Shown: in pieces, positions 36,798-46,600 of the stretch
Numbering within the stretch: the stretch's first letter is position 1
Layout of the letters: the number at the start of each line of letters is the position of its first letter
Origin: Collinsella aerofaciens
GTDB taxonomy: Bacteria; Actinomycetota; Coriobacteriia; Coriobacteriales; Coriobacteriaceae
NCBI RefSeq assembly: GCF_002736145.1
Contig: NZ_CP024160.1
Location: 496,001-560,000 of the forward strand
Reading direction: 5' to 3'
Length of the DNA: 64,000 bases
Translations under genes and position numbers: made by a program
Notes under the pieces: model-generated
Database searches by the model: none
The model's input: only the letters and a program-made list of their open reading frames with translations
What the model was told of the DNA's origin: nothing

Positions 36798-38975
36798 ATG
36801 TCCGAGCTGTGCTCCGTGCCGCGCGTCTCGGAGCGCTTTGCCCAGAGCAATGCGCTCGACGAGGATATCGCGCGACTCAAATATGTTTCGGGTAAACGTG
36901 AGGAGGCCCTTCGCCGTCTGGGAATTCGGACGGTGGGGGACCTCCTTCTCCATATCCCGCATCGATATCTGGACTTCACCCGCTCATGGTCCATCGAGAT
37001 GGCACCCATCGGCACCGTGTGCACCATCATTGCCACGGTCGATCGCATTGTTCAAAAGCAGCCTCGTCCGCGCATGCAGGTGACCGAGGTGTCGCTCGTG
37101 GATGACACGGGCGTGCTGCAGGTCGCCTTTTTCCGCCAGCCCTGGATTGCCCAGCAGCTTAAGCGGGGCGATCGCCTGGCCGTGATGGGCAAGGTCGAGT
37201 TTGCCTACGGTTTTAAGCAGATGGCCTCGCCCCACTTTGAAAAGCTCGAGGACGGGCGTGCCGCGGGTACCATTTTGCCGGTCCACTACGTGAGTGACGG
37301 CGTGAGTCAGGCATGGATGCGCCGTATCGTGAGCGGTGCGCTCGAAGTGGCTGCCAATCCGTTCGATCCCATTCCCGCGCCGCTGCGCGCAAAGCGGAAG
37401 CTCATGAGCAATGCCCGTGCGCTGCGCTCGATCCACTTTCCCTCGAGCATGGCCGAGCGTGACATCGCACGCCGTCGTCTTGCCTACGAGGAGTGTCTCT
37501 GCTTGCAGCTCGCACTGCGTCTGCGCAACGATGGCGGTATGGTCGACGTGGTGCCTTATGCGCATGCCGCGGGAGAGCATTTGACTGCGCTTAAACAGGC
37601 CCTGCCGTTTTCGCTGAGCGACGAGCAGGAGGGCGCGTTCCAAGACATCCTGCACGACATGTGCGATGGCGGTCGCGTGATGAACCGTCTGCTGCTGGGC
37701 GACGTCGGTACCGGCAAGACCGCCGTTGCCGCCTGCGCGTTGGCGGTTGCGGCCGATAGCGGCACCCAGGCGTGCGTTATGGCGCCCACGGGCGTGCTGG
37801 CGCGTCAATATGCTGATAAGACCGGCCCCTTGCTCTCGCAGGCTGGCGTGACCTGGGCGCTCTTGACGGGCGCCACGCCGGCGGCCGAGCGTGAACAGAT
37901 TCATGCTCGACTCCAGTCTGGCGAGCTCGATGTGCTCTTTGGTACCCATGCGGTGCTTTCGGAGAACGTCACGTTCAAGCATTTGTCGCTTGTGGTGATC
38001 GACGAGCAGCACCGCTTTGGCGTGGGCCAGCGTAACGCTCTACGCGCAAAGGGCCCGGGTGCCGACTTGCTGGTCATGACTGCAACGCCGATTCCGCGCA
38101 CGCTGGCGCTTTCGGTGTACGGCGACCTAGATACGAGCATCATCCGCCATCGTCCCGTTCCGGGTGCCGGCGTGACGACGCGCGTCCTCACCGAGTCGAG
38201 TCGTGACCTGGCCTATGGCGCCATTCGCGAGGCGCACGAAAAGGGACAACAAGCCTACGTGATCTGTCCGCTCGTGGAGCCGAGCGATTCGGCCGATGAG
38301 CTCGAAGACGTACCCGGCATTGCTCGCGACGACGAAGGCCGCGTGACCGTGCCCGTGCCGTTGCATGACACGGCGACCGAGCTCGATCGCCTTCGTCTGG
38401 CATTACCGGGGCTTACCATCGAGCGTCTTCATGGTCGCATGCCGTCGGGGGAGAAGGACCGGGTCATCGATGCCTTTAAGCGTGGCGAGATCGATGTGCT
38501 CGTCTCGACTACGGTGGTCGAGGTGGGCGTCGACGTGCCCAACGCCACCGTCATGGTCATCGAGAATGGCGAGCGCTTTGGGTTGGCGGCCTTGCACCAG
38601 CTGCGCGGGCGCGTGGGCCGCGGCAGCGTGTCGGGTACGTGCCTGGTCATGACGCACTCCAAGGGCAACGGCGGCGCGTCCGCGGCACAGGACCGCCTCC
38701 AGTCGCTCGAGAAGACCTCGGACGGCTTTACACTCGCCCAGATGGACCTGCGTCTGCGCCACGAGGGTGAAATCCTGGGTTACCGCCAGCATGGCGGCGT
38801 GACTTTGCGCTTTGTTGATCTCGATGCCGACGAGGAATTGATCGAGTGGGCCCATTTGGACGCGGTCGAGCTCTTGCGGTATGCTTGCAACCTTGACTCC
38901 GTGGCGACGCGTCCCTTGCGCGATGCGGTCGCCACGCGGTATCGGCACATCTTTAAGGAGGTCAGCGGAGGATGA
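36798..38975 (+). CDS. recG: ATP-dependent DNA helicase RecG
   Basis: 725 residues. An N-terminal wedge/OB domain (~60-165) is followed by the helicase core: LLGDVGTGKTAVA (motif I, ~297), VVIDEQHRFGVGQR (motif II), TATPIPRTLAL (motif III) and the C-terminal TTVVEVGVDVPNA and QLRGRVGRG motifs (V-VI). RecG remodels stalled replication forks and R-loops. Its stop overlaps the rsmD start (ATGA). The order fakA-recG matches Firmicutes chromosomes. Confidence 0.96.
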   Translation: MSELCSVPRVSERFAQSNALDEDIARLKYVSGKREEALRRLGIRTVGDLLLHIPHRYLDFTRSWSIEMAPIGTVCTIIATVDRIVQKQPRPRMQVTEVSLVDDTGVLQVAFFRQPWIAQQLKRGDRLAVMGKVEFAYGFKQMASPHFEKLEDGRAAGTILPVHYVSDGVSQAWMRRIVSGALEVAANPFDPIPAPLRAKRKLMSNARALRSIHFPSSMAERDIARRRLAYEECLCLQLALRLRNDGGMVDVVPYAHAAGEHLTALKQALPFSLSDEQEGAFQDILHDMCDGGRVMNRLLLGDVGTGKTAVAACALAVAADSGTQACVMAPTGVLARQYADKTGPLLSQAGVTWALLTGATPAAEREQIHARLQSGELDVLFGTHAVLSENVTFKHLSLVVIDEQHRFGVGQRNALRAKGPGADLLVMTATPIPRTLALSVYGDLDTSIIRHRPVPGAGVTTRVLTESSRDLAYGAIREAHEKGQQAYVICPLVEPSDSADELEDVPGIARDDEGRVTVPVPLHDTATELDRLRLALPGLTIERLHGRMPSGEKDRVIDAFKRGEIDVLVSTTVVEVGVDVPNATVMVIENGERFGLAALHQLRGRVGRGSVSGTCLVMTHSKGNGGASAAQDRLQSLEKTSDGFTLAQMDLRLRHEGEILGYRQHGGVTLRFVDLDADEELIEWAHLDAVELLRYACNLDSVATRPLRDAVATRYRHIFKEVSGG

Positions 38976-39601
38976 GAATCATCGGCGGCGAATGGCGCGG
39001 TCGTAAGATCGAGGAGCCCCGTGGTCGCGATGTCACCCGCCCCACGACCGATCGCGTGCGCGAGGCGTGCGCATCTATGGTCATGTCGACATTCGACTTC
39101 GATCTGGACGAGGTCCGCGTGCTGGATGCCTTTGGCGGCTCCGGTGCCTTGGGCATTGAGATGCTCTCGCGTGGTGCCCGCTCGCTCACCACGTTCGAGA
39201 TCGATCGCAACGCTGCTCGTCTGATTACCAAGAATATCGAGTCGCTCTGCCGTGACCGTGCGCGTTGGCGTGTGGTGGGCGGCGACGTGCTGGCAAGCGC
39301 TTCGCGCGGCCGCGTGCCGGGCGGTCCCTTTGACCTGGTCCTGCTCGACCCGCCCTATGCTTTTGGCGCTGAGCCGGTCGAGGAGCTGCTACAAAATCTA
39401 GCTCAGCAAGGCTTGCTGGTACCGGGTGCCTATGCGCTCTTCGAGCACGCTGCCGCCGATGCGGGTGCGCATCCGGCAGGCTTTGAGATCGTGCGTGAGA
39501 AACGCTACGGAATAACTTCGGTCGACCTGCTTCGTTGGCTTGGTAACGGCGAGGATGATGGCAACGATAGCGACGCACCCACGGAGGATGCTCATGAGTG
39601 A
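38972..39601 (+). CDS. rsmD: 16S rRNA (guanine966-N2)-methyltransferase
   Basis: 209 residues of the RsmD family: MRIIGGEWRGRKI at the start, RPTTDRVREA, the SAM-binding VLDAFGGSGALGIE, and the catalytic LLDPPYAFG (DPPY). It methylates G966 of 16S rRNA. It overlaps recG by four and coaD by eight bases; rsmD-coaD is a frequent pair. The last ~20 residues are acidic and poorly conserved. Confidence 0.94.
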   Translation: MRIIGGEWRGRKIEEPRGRDVTRPTTDRVREACASMVMSTFDFDLDEVRVLDAFGGSGALGIEMLSRGARSLTTFEIDRNAARLITKNIESLCRDRARWRVVGGDVLASASRGRVPGGPFDLVLLDPPYAFGAEPVEELLQNLAQQGLLVPGAYALFEHAAADAGAHPAGFEIVREKRYGITSVDLLRWLGNGEDDGNDSDAPTEDAHE

Positions 39602-40091
39602 CACCATTAACCGCGTAATCGTCCCAGGCACCTTCGATCCCATCACGTTTGGCCACATCGACGTGATTCGCCGTGCCCGCCGCATCTTTCCCAGCGTGAT
39701 CGTGGCCGTTGCCGAGTCGCAGGGAAAAAACGGCGTCGGCACCACCTTTATGCTCGATGAGCGCGTGGCGCTGGCCCGTGAGGCGCTCGGTGATATTGAC
39801 GGCGTCGAGGTGCTACCCTTCACCGGCCTCTTGGTCGATTTTGCCCGCGAACAGGGAGCAGGAGCCGTGGTCAAGGGTCTGCGTGCTATGACCGACTTTG
39901 AGTACGAGCTGCAGCAGGCCGACCTCAACTACCGCTTGGATAACGAGCTGGAGTCCATCTTTGTCATGAGTGCGCCGCAGTACGGCTATATCTCGAGCTC
40001 GGTGGTTCGCCAGATTGCCTCGCTCGGTAGCGACGTCTCTAATTTTGTTCCGCCCAATGTGGTCAAGGCGCTCAAACATCGCTTTTCGTGA
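39594..40091 (+). CDS. coaD: Phosphopantetheine adenylyltransferase
   Basis: 165 residues from ATG 39594, with GGAGG just upstream; longer in-frame extensions run into rsmD. GTFDPITFGHIDVI (HxGH-type motif) and the ISSSVVRQIASLG motif identify the enzyme, which makes dephospho-CoA from 4'-phosphopantetheine. Length is normal. Confidence 0.95.
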   Translation: MSDTINRVIVPGTFDPITFGHIDVIRRARRIFPSVIVAVAESQGKNGVGTTFMLDERVALAREALGDIDGVEVLPFTGLLVDFAREQGAGAVVKGLRAMTDFEYELQQADLNYRLDNELESIFVMSAPQYGYISSSVVRQIASLGSDVSNFVPPNVVKALKHRFS

Positions 40092-40159
40092 CGTTTTTTA
40101 ATGCCTGGTGGCATGTGGTAAACTAACACGATGATATGTTACCTATGAAAGGAGACCGG

Positions 40160-40657
40160 ATGCCGGGCGAGAATTTTCCTGGCGACAGGATCGTGAGTCT
40201 TGTCGACGAGCTCGAGGGGCTCATCGAAGAGGCTAAGACGCCGTTCGGCAAGAATGCCCAGATGAAGGTTATCGACGCCGACGTCTTCTTTAACATCCTC
40301 GACGAGATCCGCATGAGCTATCCCGAGGAATGGCAGAAGTCCCGCCGTATTCTCAAGGAGCGCGAGGAGCTTATGGCCTCCGCCGCCGCTCAGGCCGATT
40401 CCATTATCGCCGATGCTCAGCAGCAGGCCCTCACCATTGCCGGTGAGCAGGAGATCGTCCGCTTAGCGCAGCAGCAGGCCGACGATATCCGCGACCGTGC
40501 CCAGCAGTATGAACGCGAGACGCGCTATGCCGCCGAGGACTACGCCGAGCAGGTCTTTACGCACCTCGAGGAAAACCTCAAGAGCCTGACCGGTACGGTG
40601 ACCCGTTGCCGTCAGCAGCTTAACGAGGGTGCCGCCCAGCAGAATGGTCAGTGGTAA
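40160..40657 (+). CDS. SepIVA/DivIVA-like coiled-coil protein
   Basis: 165 residues from ATG 40160 with AAAGGAG at 40148-40154. The opening RIVSLVDELEGLIEEAK and FNILDEIRMSYPEEW resemble the N-terminal part of DivIVA/SepIVA proteins; residues ~60-150 form a long Gln/Ala/Glu-rich coiled coil. No membrane segment. In mycobacteria the septation factor SepIVA (Rv2927c) lies directly before the DUF177 gene (Rv2926c) and rnc (Rv2925c); the same order is kept here with yceD adjacent and rnc four genes on. A role in division or envelope elongation is inferred from synteny. An F0F1 subunit-b-like coiled coil is the look-alike. Confidence 0.65.
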   Translation: MPGENFPGDRIVSLVDELEGLIEEAKTPFGKNAQMKVIDADVFFNILDEIRMSYPEEWQKSRRILKEREELMASAAAQADSIIADAQQQALTIAGEQEIVRLAQQQADDIRDRAQQYERETRYAAEDYAEQVFTHLEENLKSLTGTVTRCRQQLNEGAAQQNGQW

Positions 40658-41211
40658 TGGCTGAGTTCCCGAGCGTTACCGTCGATCTTTCCGAGCAGCT
40701 CGAGTTTCCCGGAGACTCGTATCCGCTGACTGGCAAGGTCGATGTCGCCACCTATACGGTGGGCGAGAAGGAGTACCAGCTGCAGGACGGCATCGACTAC
40801 GACGTGGTCTTTACCAATGCCGGCACCGGTGTTCTGCTTACGGGTATGGTCCGCGCTCACGCAACCGGTGAGTGCGACCGTTGCCTTGAGTCCGCTTCGT
40901 TTGATATTGCCGGTGAGATTGAGGAATTCTATCTCTTTAACGAGCCCGAGGACCCCGAGGCCTACGAAGACGGCTACGAGTTGCTGGGCGAGGATCGCAT
41001 CGTCGATCTGGGTGAGCCCATTAACGACGCGGTCGTCATGGATACGCCGTTCGTTGTCCTGTGCAAGCCCGATTGTCGCGGCCTATGTCCCACGTGCGGC
41101 ATCAATCTCAACGTCGAGCAATGCGATTGCGCCGCCCAGGCAGAGGCCGAATGGGCTGCTGCCACGGAAAATCCATTTGCAGCATTGAAGAATCTCGAGC
41201 TTGACGAGTAA
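40657..41211 (+). CDS. yceD: YceD family protein (DUF177)
   Basis: 184 residues; ATG 40657 shares its A with the preceding TAA stop. Four Cys suggest a zinc site: GECDRCLE (~70) and GLCPTCGINLN with a later CDC. This family precedes rpmF in most bacteria, exactly as here, and is linked to 23S rRNA/ribosome assembly control. Cytoplasmic, acidic. The yceD-rpmF-plsX order supports the call. Confidence 0.9.
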   Translation: MAEFPSVTVDLSEQLEFPGDSYPLTGKVDVATYTVGEKEYQLQDGIDYDVVFTNAGTGVLLTGMVRAHATGECDRCLESASFDIAGEIEEFYLFNEPEDPEAYEDGYELLGEDRIVDLGEPINDAVVMDTPFVVLCKPDCRGLCPTCGINLNVEQCDCAAQAEAEWAAATENPFAALKNLELDE

Positions 41212-41275
41212 AACTGTGGTAGTATTGCTACTTGCGCGTAATCGCCACACTGGATAGTTCATAAGGAAGGTCACT

Positions 41276-41455
41276 ATGCCCGTACCTAAACAAAAGCAGG
41301 GTCGTATCCGCACTCACACCCGTCGTTCCGCCAACATGAAGATCTCGGCTGCGGCTCAGTCCACGTGCCCCCGTTGCGGTGCTGTCAAGCTTCCGCACCA
41401 CGTGTGCCCCAGCTGCGGTTTCTACAAGGACCGCGAGGTTATCGTTACCGAGTAA
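41276..41455 (+). CDS. rpmF: 50S ribosomal protein L32
   Basis: 59 residues starting MPVPKQKQGRIRTHTRRS, with a four-Cys zinc ribbon (CPRCG...CPSCG). ATG 41276 has AAGGAAGG upstream. L32 is a small 50S protein. It is separated from plsX by an intrinsic terminator-like hairpin. Confidence 0.96.
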   Translation: MPVPKQKQGRIRTHTRRSANMKISAAAQSTCPRCGAVKLPHHVCPSCGFYKDREVIVTE

Positions 41456-41495
41456 CTGTATTCTCTGGATGCGATGCCGTTCCAACTGGAACCAC

Positions 41496-41525
41496 AATGG
41501 CCGGCTCAATGAGTCGGCCATTTTT
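41496..41525 (+). terminator. Terminator-like hairpin between rpmF and plsX
   Basis: A 12-bp stem (AATGGCCGGCTC with GAGTCGGCCATT, one G-U pair) with a 3-base loop runs into TTTTT and ends 4 bases before the plsX Shine-Dalgarno. Confidence 0.82.
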
Positions 41526-41542
41526 GTATAAGGAGTATGTAT

Positions 41543-42562
41543 ATGAGTAACGTTCGCGTTTGTGTAGACGTTGTGGGTGGAGACGAGAAGCCACAGGTTG
41601 TCCTCGATGGTATTGAGGCTGCCCTGGCAGCTGATCAGGATATTGAGGTCCTGGCTGCCGGTCCCGCCGAAATCGTCAATCCCTTTGCCGCCTCCCATTC
41701 GCGCGTCGAGGCCTTGGAGGCGCCCGATATTATCGCCATGGATGACGATCCCATTCGAGCCGTGATGACCAAGCGCAAGTCCTCGATCGTGCTTGCCTGC
41801 CGCGCTATTAAGAAGGGTAACGCGGACGCGTTCTTCTCTGCCGGCTCCACCGGCGCCATGACCGCTGCCGCCACCGCCTACGTGACGCCATTTAGGTATC
41901 AGGCCGATGGCAAGAAGCAGCCGGTGCGTCCGTGCCTCACCAATGCGCTGCCCAACCGCGCCGGCGGCCTGACGGTCCTGTGCGACATGGGCGCCAACCC
42001 CGATGTCGAGGTCGACGACATGGTGCGTTTTGCCCAGATGGGTAGCGCCTATGCGCGCGTCGTCTTGGGCATTGAGCATCCTCGCGTCGGTCTGCTCGGC
42101 AACGGCACCGAGGATGAGAAGGGTTCCAACTTTACCAAGGCGTGCTTCCCTGCCATGAAGGCCGCCGTTCCCGGCTTTGTGGGCAACTGCGAGGGCACCG
42201 ATCTTACGTCGGGCAATTTTGACGTCGTCGTTGCCGATGGCATGTCGGGAAACATTGCCCTTAAGGCAACTGAGGGCGCTGCCAAGTTCTTGCTGCAGGA
42301 GCTCAAGGGCGCCTTTATGGCTTCGCTCGGCACCAAGATCGCCGCACTGCTCATCAAAAAGCAGATGCGCGAGATCAAGGCAAAGCTCTCGGGCGATGCT
42401 AAGGGCGGCGCCATTCTGCTGGGCCTGCGTGGCGTGGTCCTGATCGGCCACGGTGCCACCTCGGTCGAGGCCGTCAAAAACGGTACGCTCGCCGCGGCGG
42501 AGGCCGTGCGCGCCGGGCTTGTCGAGAACGTCGCCAACTCTATGGACGGCATCGTTTTGTAG
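41543..42562 (+). CDS. plsX: Phosphate acyltransferase PlsX
   Basis: 339 residues from ATG 41543, seven bases after AAGGAG; ATG 41537 is too close to the signal. Family landmarks: VRVCVDVVGGDEKPQVVLDG, FFSAGSTGAMTAAAT and NPDVEVDDMVRFAQMG. PlsX converts acyl-ACP to acyl-phosphate, the donor for PlsY. It also accepts the acyl-phosphate made by FakA, encoded upstream. acpP and rnc follow. Confidence 0.95.
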   Translation: MSNVRVCVDVVGGDEKPQVVLDGIEAALAADQDIEVLAAGPAEIVNPFAASHSRVEALEAPDIIAMDDDPIRAVMTKRKSSIVLACRAIKKGNADAFFSAGSTGAMTAAATAYVTPFRYQADGKKQPVRPCLTNALPNRAGGLTVLCDMGANPDVEVDDMVRFAQMGSAYARVVLGIEHPRVGLLGNGTEDEKGSNFTKACFPAMKAAVPGFVGNCEGTDLTSGNFDVVVADGMSGNIALKATEGAAKFLLQELKGAFMASLGTKIAALLIKKQMREIKAKLSGDAKGGAILLGLRGVVLIGHGATSVEAVKNGTLAAAEAVRAGLVENVANSMDGIVL

Positions 42563-42686
42563 GAGCGAGTTAGGGCGCTGTTATGTGCCTCGCGGCCTTC
42601 GTCGTGGGGTAGAATCAAAACCGTGTCTTGGCGTTGCGCTTGCGGCGCCAGCGCGTTGATGTTCACACAATACGAGAGGAAGCGCT

Positions 42687-42929
42687 ATGGACCGCTCCGA
42701 AATCTTCGATAAGATCGCCGAAATCGCCGCCGATGTGCTGGGTGTCGACGTTGCCGATATAAGCGACGAGACCACCTTCGACGATCTCGATGCCGATTCG
42801 CTCGAGCGTCTGCAGCTGGTGACGGCCATCGAGGACGAGTTCGACCTCGAGATCGACGACGAGACCCTGCTGTCGCTCAATTCTGTCGCCGACGCCGTCG
42901 ACGCGATCGAAAACGCCAAGGAGGCCTAG
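42687..42929 (+). CDS. acpP: Acyl carrier protein
   Basis: 80 residues, acidic and helical, with the phosphopantetheine site DADSLERLQL (Ser38). It carries growing acyl chains in fatty-acid synthesis. Preceded by GAGAGGAAG. The plsX-acpP-rnc-smc order is the same as in Bacillus apart from missing fabD/fabG. The 124-base gap before it holds no gene. Confidence 0.96.
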   Translation: MDRSEIFDKIAEIAADVLGVDVADISDETTFDDLDADSLERLQLVTAIEDEFDLEIDDETLLSLNSVADAVDAIENAKEA

Positions 42930-42932
42930 ATC

Positions 42933-43658
42933 TTGGCATTGTCTGAACGACTCGCGCGCGCCCAGGAAATCCTGGGCCACGAGTTCAATAACAAGGTGCT
43001 GCTGCGCGCGGCGCTCACGCACCCCTCTGCCGTGGAAGGTCAGCCCGTCTCGGCGAGCTATGAGCGCCTTGAGTTTTTGGGCGATTCCATTTTGGGCGCC
43101 GTGGTTGCCCGCTCGCTCTTTGAGTCCTATCCGGAGTTTGACGAGGGCAAGCTTACGCGCCTGAAGGTGTCGCTCGTCTCGGGTGCCACGCTGTCCGAGG
43201 TGTCCCATGAGCTGGGCATCGACGACATCATCATCTTTGGTGCCTCCGAGACCGGCACGGGCGCGCGCGGCCTGCATTCGGCGCTCGAGAACGTCTACGA
43301 GTCGCTCGTGGGCGCCCTGTACCTGGATGCCGGCTGGGACGTTGCGGCAGAGTTCATCCACCGCACGCTTAAGCCCCATTTGGCCTCCGAGCGCGCCGAG
43401 CATCCTGCGAACCCCAAGTCGTTTTTGCAGGAGTGCGTGCAGGCCGACGGCCACGAGCCTCCGGCGTACAAGCTCGTTGGCTCTGAGGGCCCGGCGCACG
43501 CACCGACCTTTACCGCCGTGGTGCTCATCGACGGTATCCGCCAGGGCCGCGGCACCGGTTCCTCCAAGAAGGAAGCAGAGGGAGCTGCCGCGCTCGAGGC
43601 GCTCGACCGCATGGGCTACACCACCAACGGCGTGATTCTGAACAAGAAGCCTGTTTAA
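42933..43658 (+). CDS. rnc: Ribonuclease III
   Basis: 241 residues, TTG start three bases after acpP with AAGGAGG inside the acpP end. The signature ERLEFLGDS is at ~44-52, a second acidic motif in ENVYESLVGALYLD, and a double-stranded RNA binding domain follows (~155-230: KSFLQECVQ, AYKLVGSEGPAH, GRGTGSSKKEAE). RNase III processes rRNA precursors and structured RNAs. Confidence 0.96.
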   Translation: MALSERLARAQEILGHEFNNKVLLRAALTHPSAVEGQPVSASYERLEFLGDSILGAVVARSLFESYPEFDEGKLTRLKVSLVSGATLSEVSHELGIDDIIIFGASETGTGARGLHSALENVYESLVGALYLDAGWDVAAEFIHRTLKPHLASERAEHPANPKSFLQECVQADGHEPPAYKLVGSEGPAHAPTFTAVVLIDGIRQGRGTGSSKKEAEGAAALEALDRMGYTTNGVILNKKPV

Positions 43659-43668
43659 GCGAGGAACC

Positions 43669-46600
43669 GTGTATCTCAAGTCCCTCACGCTCAAAGGGTT
43701 TAAGTCGTTTGCCGACCGCGCCCATATGACGTTTGAGCCGGGCCTGACCGTCATCGTCGGTCCCAACGGCTCGGGAAAATCGAACATATCCGACTCGATT
43801 CTGTGGGTCCTGGGTGAGCAGAGCGCCAAGCAGCTGCGCGGCCAGGCCATGGAAGACGTCATCTTCTCGGGCTCGTCGGCGCGTAAACCGGTGGGTGTGG
43901 CCGAGGTCACGCTGGTGCTCGACAACTCGGACCATATGCTTCCCGTCGACTTTGACGAGGTGGCTATCACCCGCCGTATGTATCGCTCGGGCGAGAGTGA
44001 GTACCTCATCAACTCGAGCCCGTGCCGCCTGATGGACATCCAGGACATTCTGCACGATTCGGGACTGGGCAAGGATACGCATTCCATTATCAGCCAGGGC
44101 AAGCTCGATGCCATTTTGCAGAGCCGCCCCGAGGAGCGCCGCGCCCTCATTGAGGAGGCCGCCGGCATCTCCAAGCACAAGCGTCGCAAGGAGCGTGCGC
44201 TCAAAAAGATCAAGTCGATGGACGAGCACCTGACGCGTGCCCGCGACATCAACAAGGAAATCGCCCGTCAGCTGCGACCGCTGGAGCGTCAGGTCGATCG
44301 CGCGCGCAAGTACAAAGAGCTGTCCTCGCGCGCGAACGAGCTTACGCAGATACTGGCCGTCGACGAGCTGCGTTCGCTTCAAGCGCAGTGGAACGACTTG
44401 GAGAGCCGCTCTAAGGAGGGCGCCGCCGAGCTGGAGCTCGCGCAGTACCGCCTGGGTGAGAAAGAGCGCGAGCTCGAGAAGCTCCAGGTCATGCTCGAAG
44501 AAAAGGGCCTGTTTGTGGGCGACTTGGGCGAGCAGCGCCGCCATATGCAAGATGTGGTCGGTCGCATTAACTCCGACATGCGTCTGCTCGAGGAAAAGGG
44601 CCATAACATGGTGTCGCGCCTGTCCGACATGCGCGGCCAGATTTCGAGCTCCGAGCATCAGCGCCGTCGCGTGGTCGAGGAGCTCGAGGATGCGCGTGCC
44701 CAGCTTGAGGAAGTGACCGGTGCGCATATGCAGGCCCAGGAGGACGTTGACGCCGCCGGTCCTGCCGCCGCCGAGCTCCACGAGCGTCGCGTTGCGCTCG
44801 ACAATCAGATTTCGCAGCTTACGCGCGAGCAGCGCGATGTGCAGCGCGTTGCCGATGATGCTGCGCTCGAGCTCGCCAAGGTAAAGGATTCGCTTTCCAA
44901 TGCCGAGGTCGAGGACAACATGTACGCCTCGCGCCTGGAGCAGATCGATGAGCAGCTCGAGGAGGTCACGGCATCGCTTGATAGCCGTCGCGACCGTGCT
45001 GAGGAGCTTGAGAGCGCCCTTGAGGCGGCTCGTCAGGCCCAGATTGATGCGCGCGAGGCCACCGAGACGGCGCGCGCTGCCCTCAAGGACCTGCGTGCCC
45101 GCGAGAGCGAGGCGCGCAACAAGCTGTCTGAGGTTCGCTCGGAGCTTGCCAGCCAAAAGAAACTCGATGCCCGCATGGCTGATAGCTCACCGCTCGTAAG
45201 CCGTCTGGTGGGCGCGCTGGGCGACGATGTTTCGGGCCGTCTGGGCGAAGTGCTCGAGGCACCGCGTGAGCTCGAGGGCTTGGTCGAGCAGCTGCTTGCC
45301 GGCGATATTGATGCTCTTTTGTTTGATGACGCCGCTACGCTTGAGCGCGCCGGTCGCGCTGCCCTGGATCAGAAGAAGGCCTCGGGCGAGGCGCTGCTGG
45401 TGGCGCGCGGCGTGAGTGGCTCTGCGGCCGCCGAGGGTGCCGCCGGTACCCGTCTTGTTGGCCGCCTGTCCGTGCGCGCCGGTTATGGTCCGGTTGTCGA
45501 GGCACTGCTCGGCGGCTATTACGTGGTCGATGATTTGGCCACCGCGCTGGCCGCGCCCGTCGTTGACGGTGTGACCTACGTGACGCCCGATGGTGCCCGC
45601 GTGAGCTGTGGCGGCCTGGTTCGCGTGGGGCTTGATGCCGGCGAGGCTTCGGGTGCCTTGGAGCGTAAACGTCGTATCCGCGAGCTGGAAGGCCTGGAGC
45701 CCGATCTCGCTGCCGTGTTTGAGCATGTTTCGGATCAGGTCGTCGAGGCCAATACTGTCGTTGAGGAGGCCCATGCTGCCGAGGGCGATGCTGCCGGCGA
45801 GATTGCCCGCCTTGAGGGCGAGCGTCGCTCCCTGCTGTCCGAGATCGGCCGCCTGGAGCAGAGTGCCAACAATGCCGAGGTCGAGCGGGTACGGATTTCC
45901 AAGCGCCGCGAGCAGGCTGCCGAGGCCGTACGTGCCGCACGTCCGCGCGTGGATGAACTTACCCGTTCACGTGACGAGGCCCGTGCGCAGGCGAGTGACT
46001 TGGGCTTGCAGATTGCCGAGGCCAACGACGATCTCGATCGCGTTCGGCGCGATGACTCCGAGGCCGCCGGTAAGCTCGCCGACGCTAAGGTGCGCCTGGC
46101 GCAGACGAGCGAGCGCCTGCGTTCGCTGAAGGGCCGCGTGCCCGATCTTGAGCATCGCCTTGAGGGTATCGACCGTCGTATCCGCGGGACGCGTCAGGCC
46201 TCACGCTCGCTCGAGCTGCTGCGCCTTCGCGTCGATCCCATGCATGAGCGCTATTCTGCCCTGTTGGAGCGCGCCTCGGACTGGGCTGCGCGCCTGCGCG
46301 ATCAGGCATCGCTTGAGGAGGCGGACTCGGCTTCGCTTAAGAAGACCATCGAGGACGCCAAGACCGAGGTCGCCCGCGCCAAAGAGAGGGTCGATGTTGC
46401 CGCCACGACGCAAAATGAGTTCAAGGTGGCGCGCGGCAAGCTCGAGGTGCAGGTCGAGGCTGCCATCAAGGCCATCACCGCCGACGGTACTACGGTGCTC
46501 GAGGAAGCGCTCATGCTGCCGGCGCCCACCGATCGCGATGCCGCCGAGCGCGAGCTCAACCAGCTTGTTCGTCAAATCAACAACTTGGGTCCTGTGAACC

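Noticed and set aside
34469..37048. Long open frame on the minus strand opposite the asp23-like and fakA genes
   Set aside because: It is an antisense shadow caused by high-GC codon bias; it lacks a family pattern and covers the tRNA-Asn gene and terminators.
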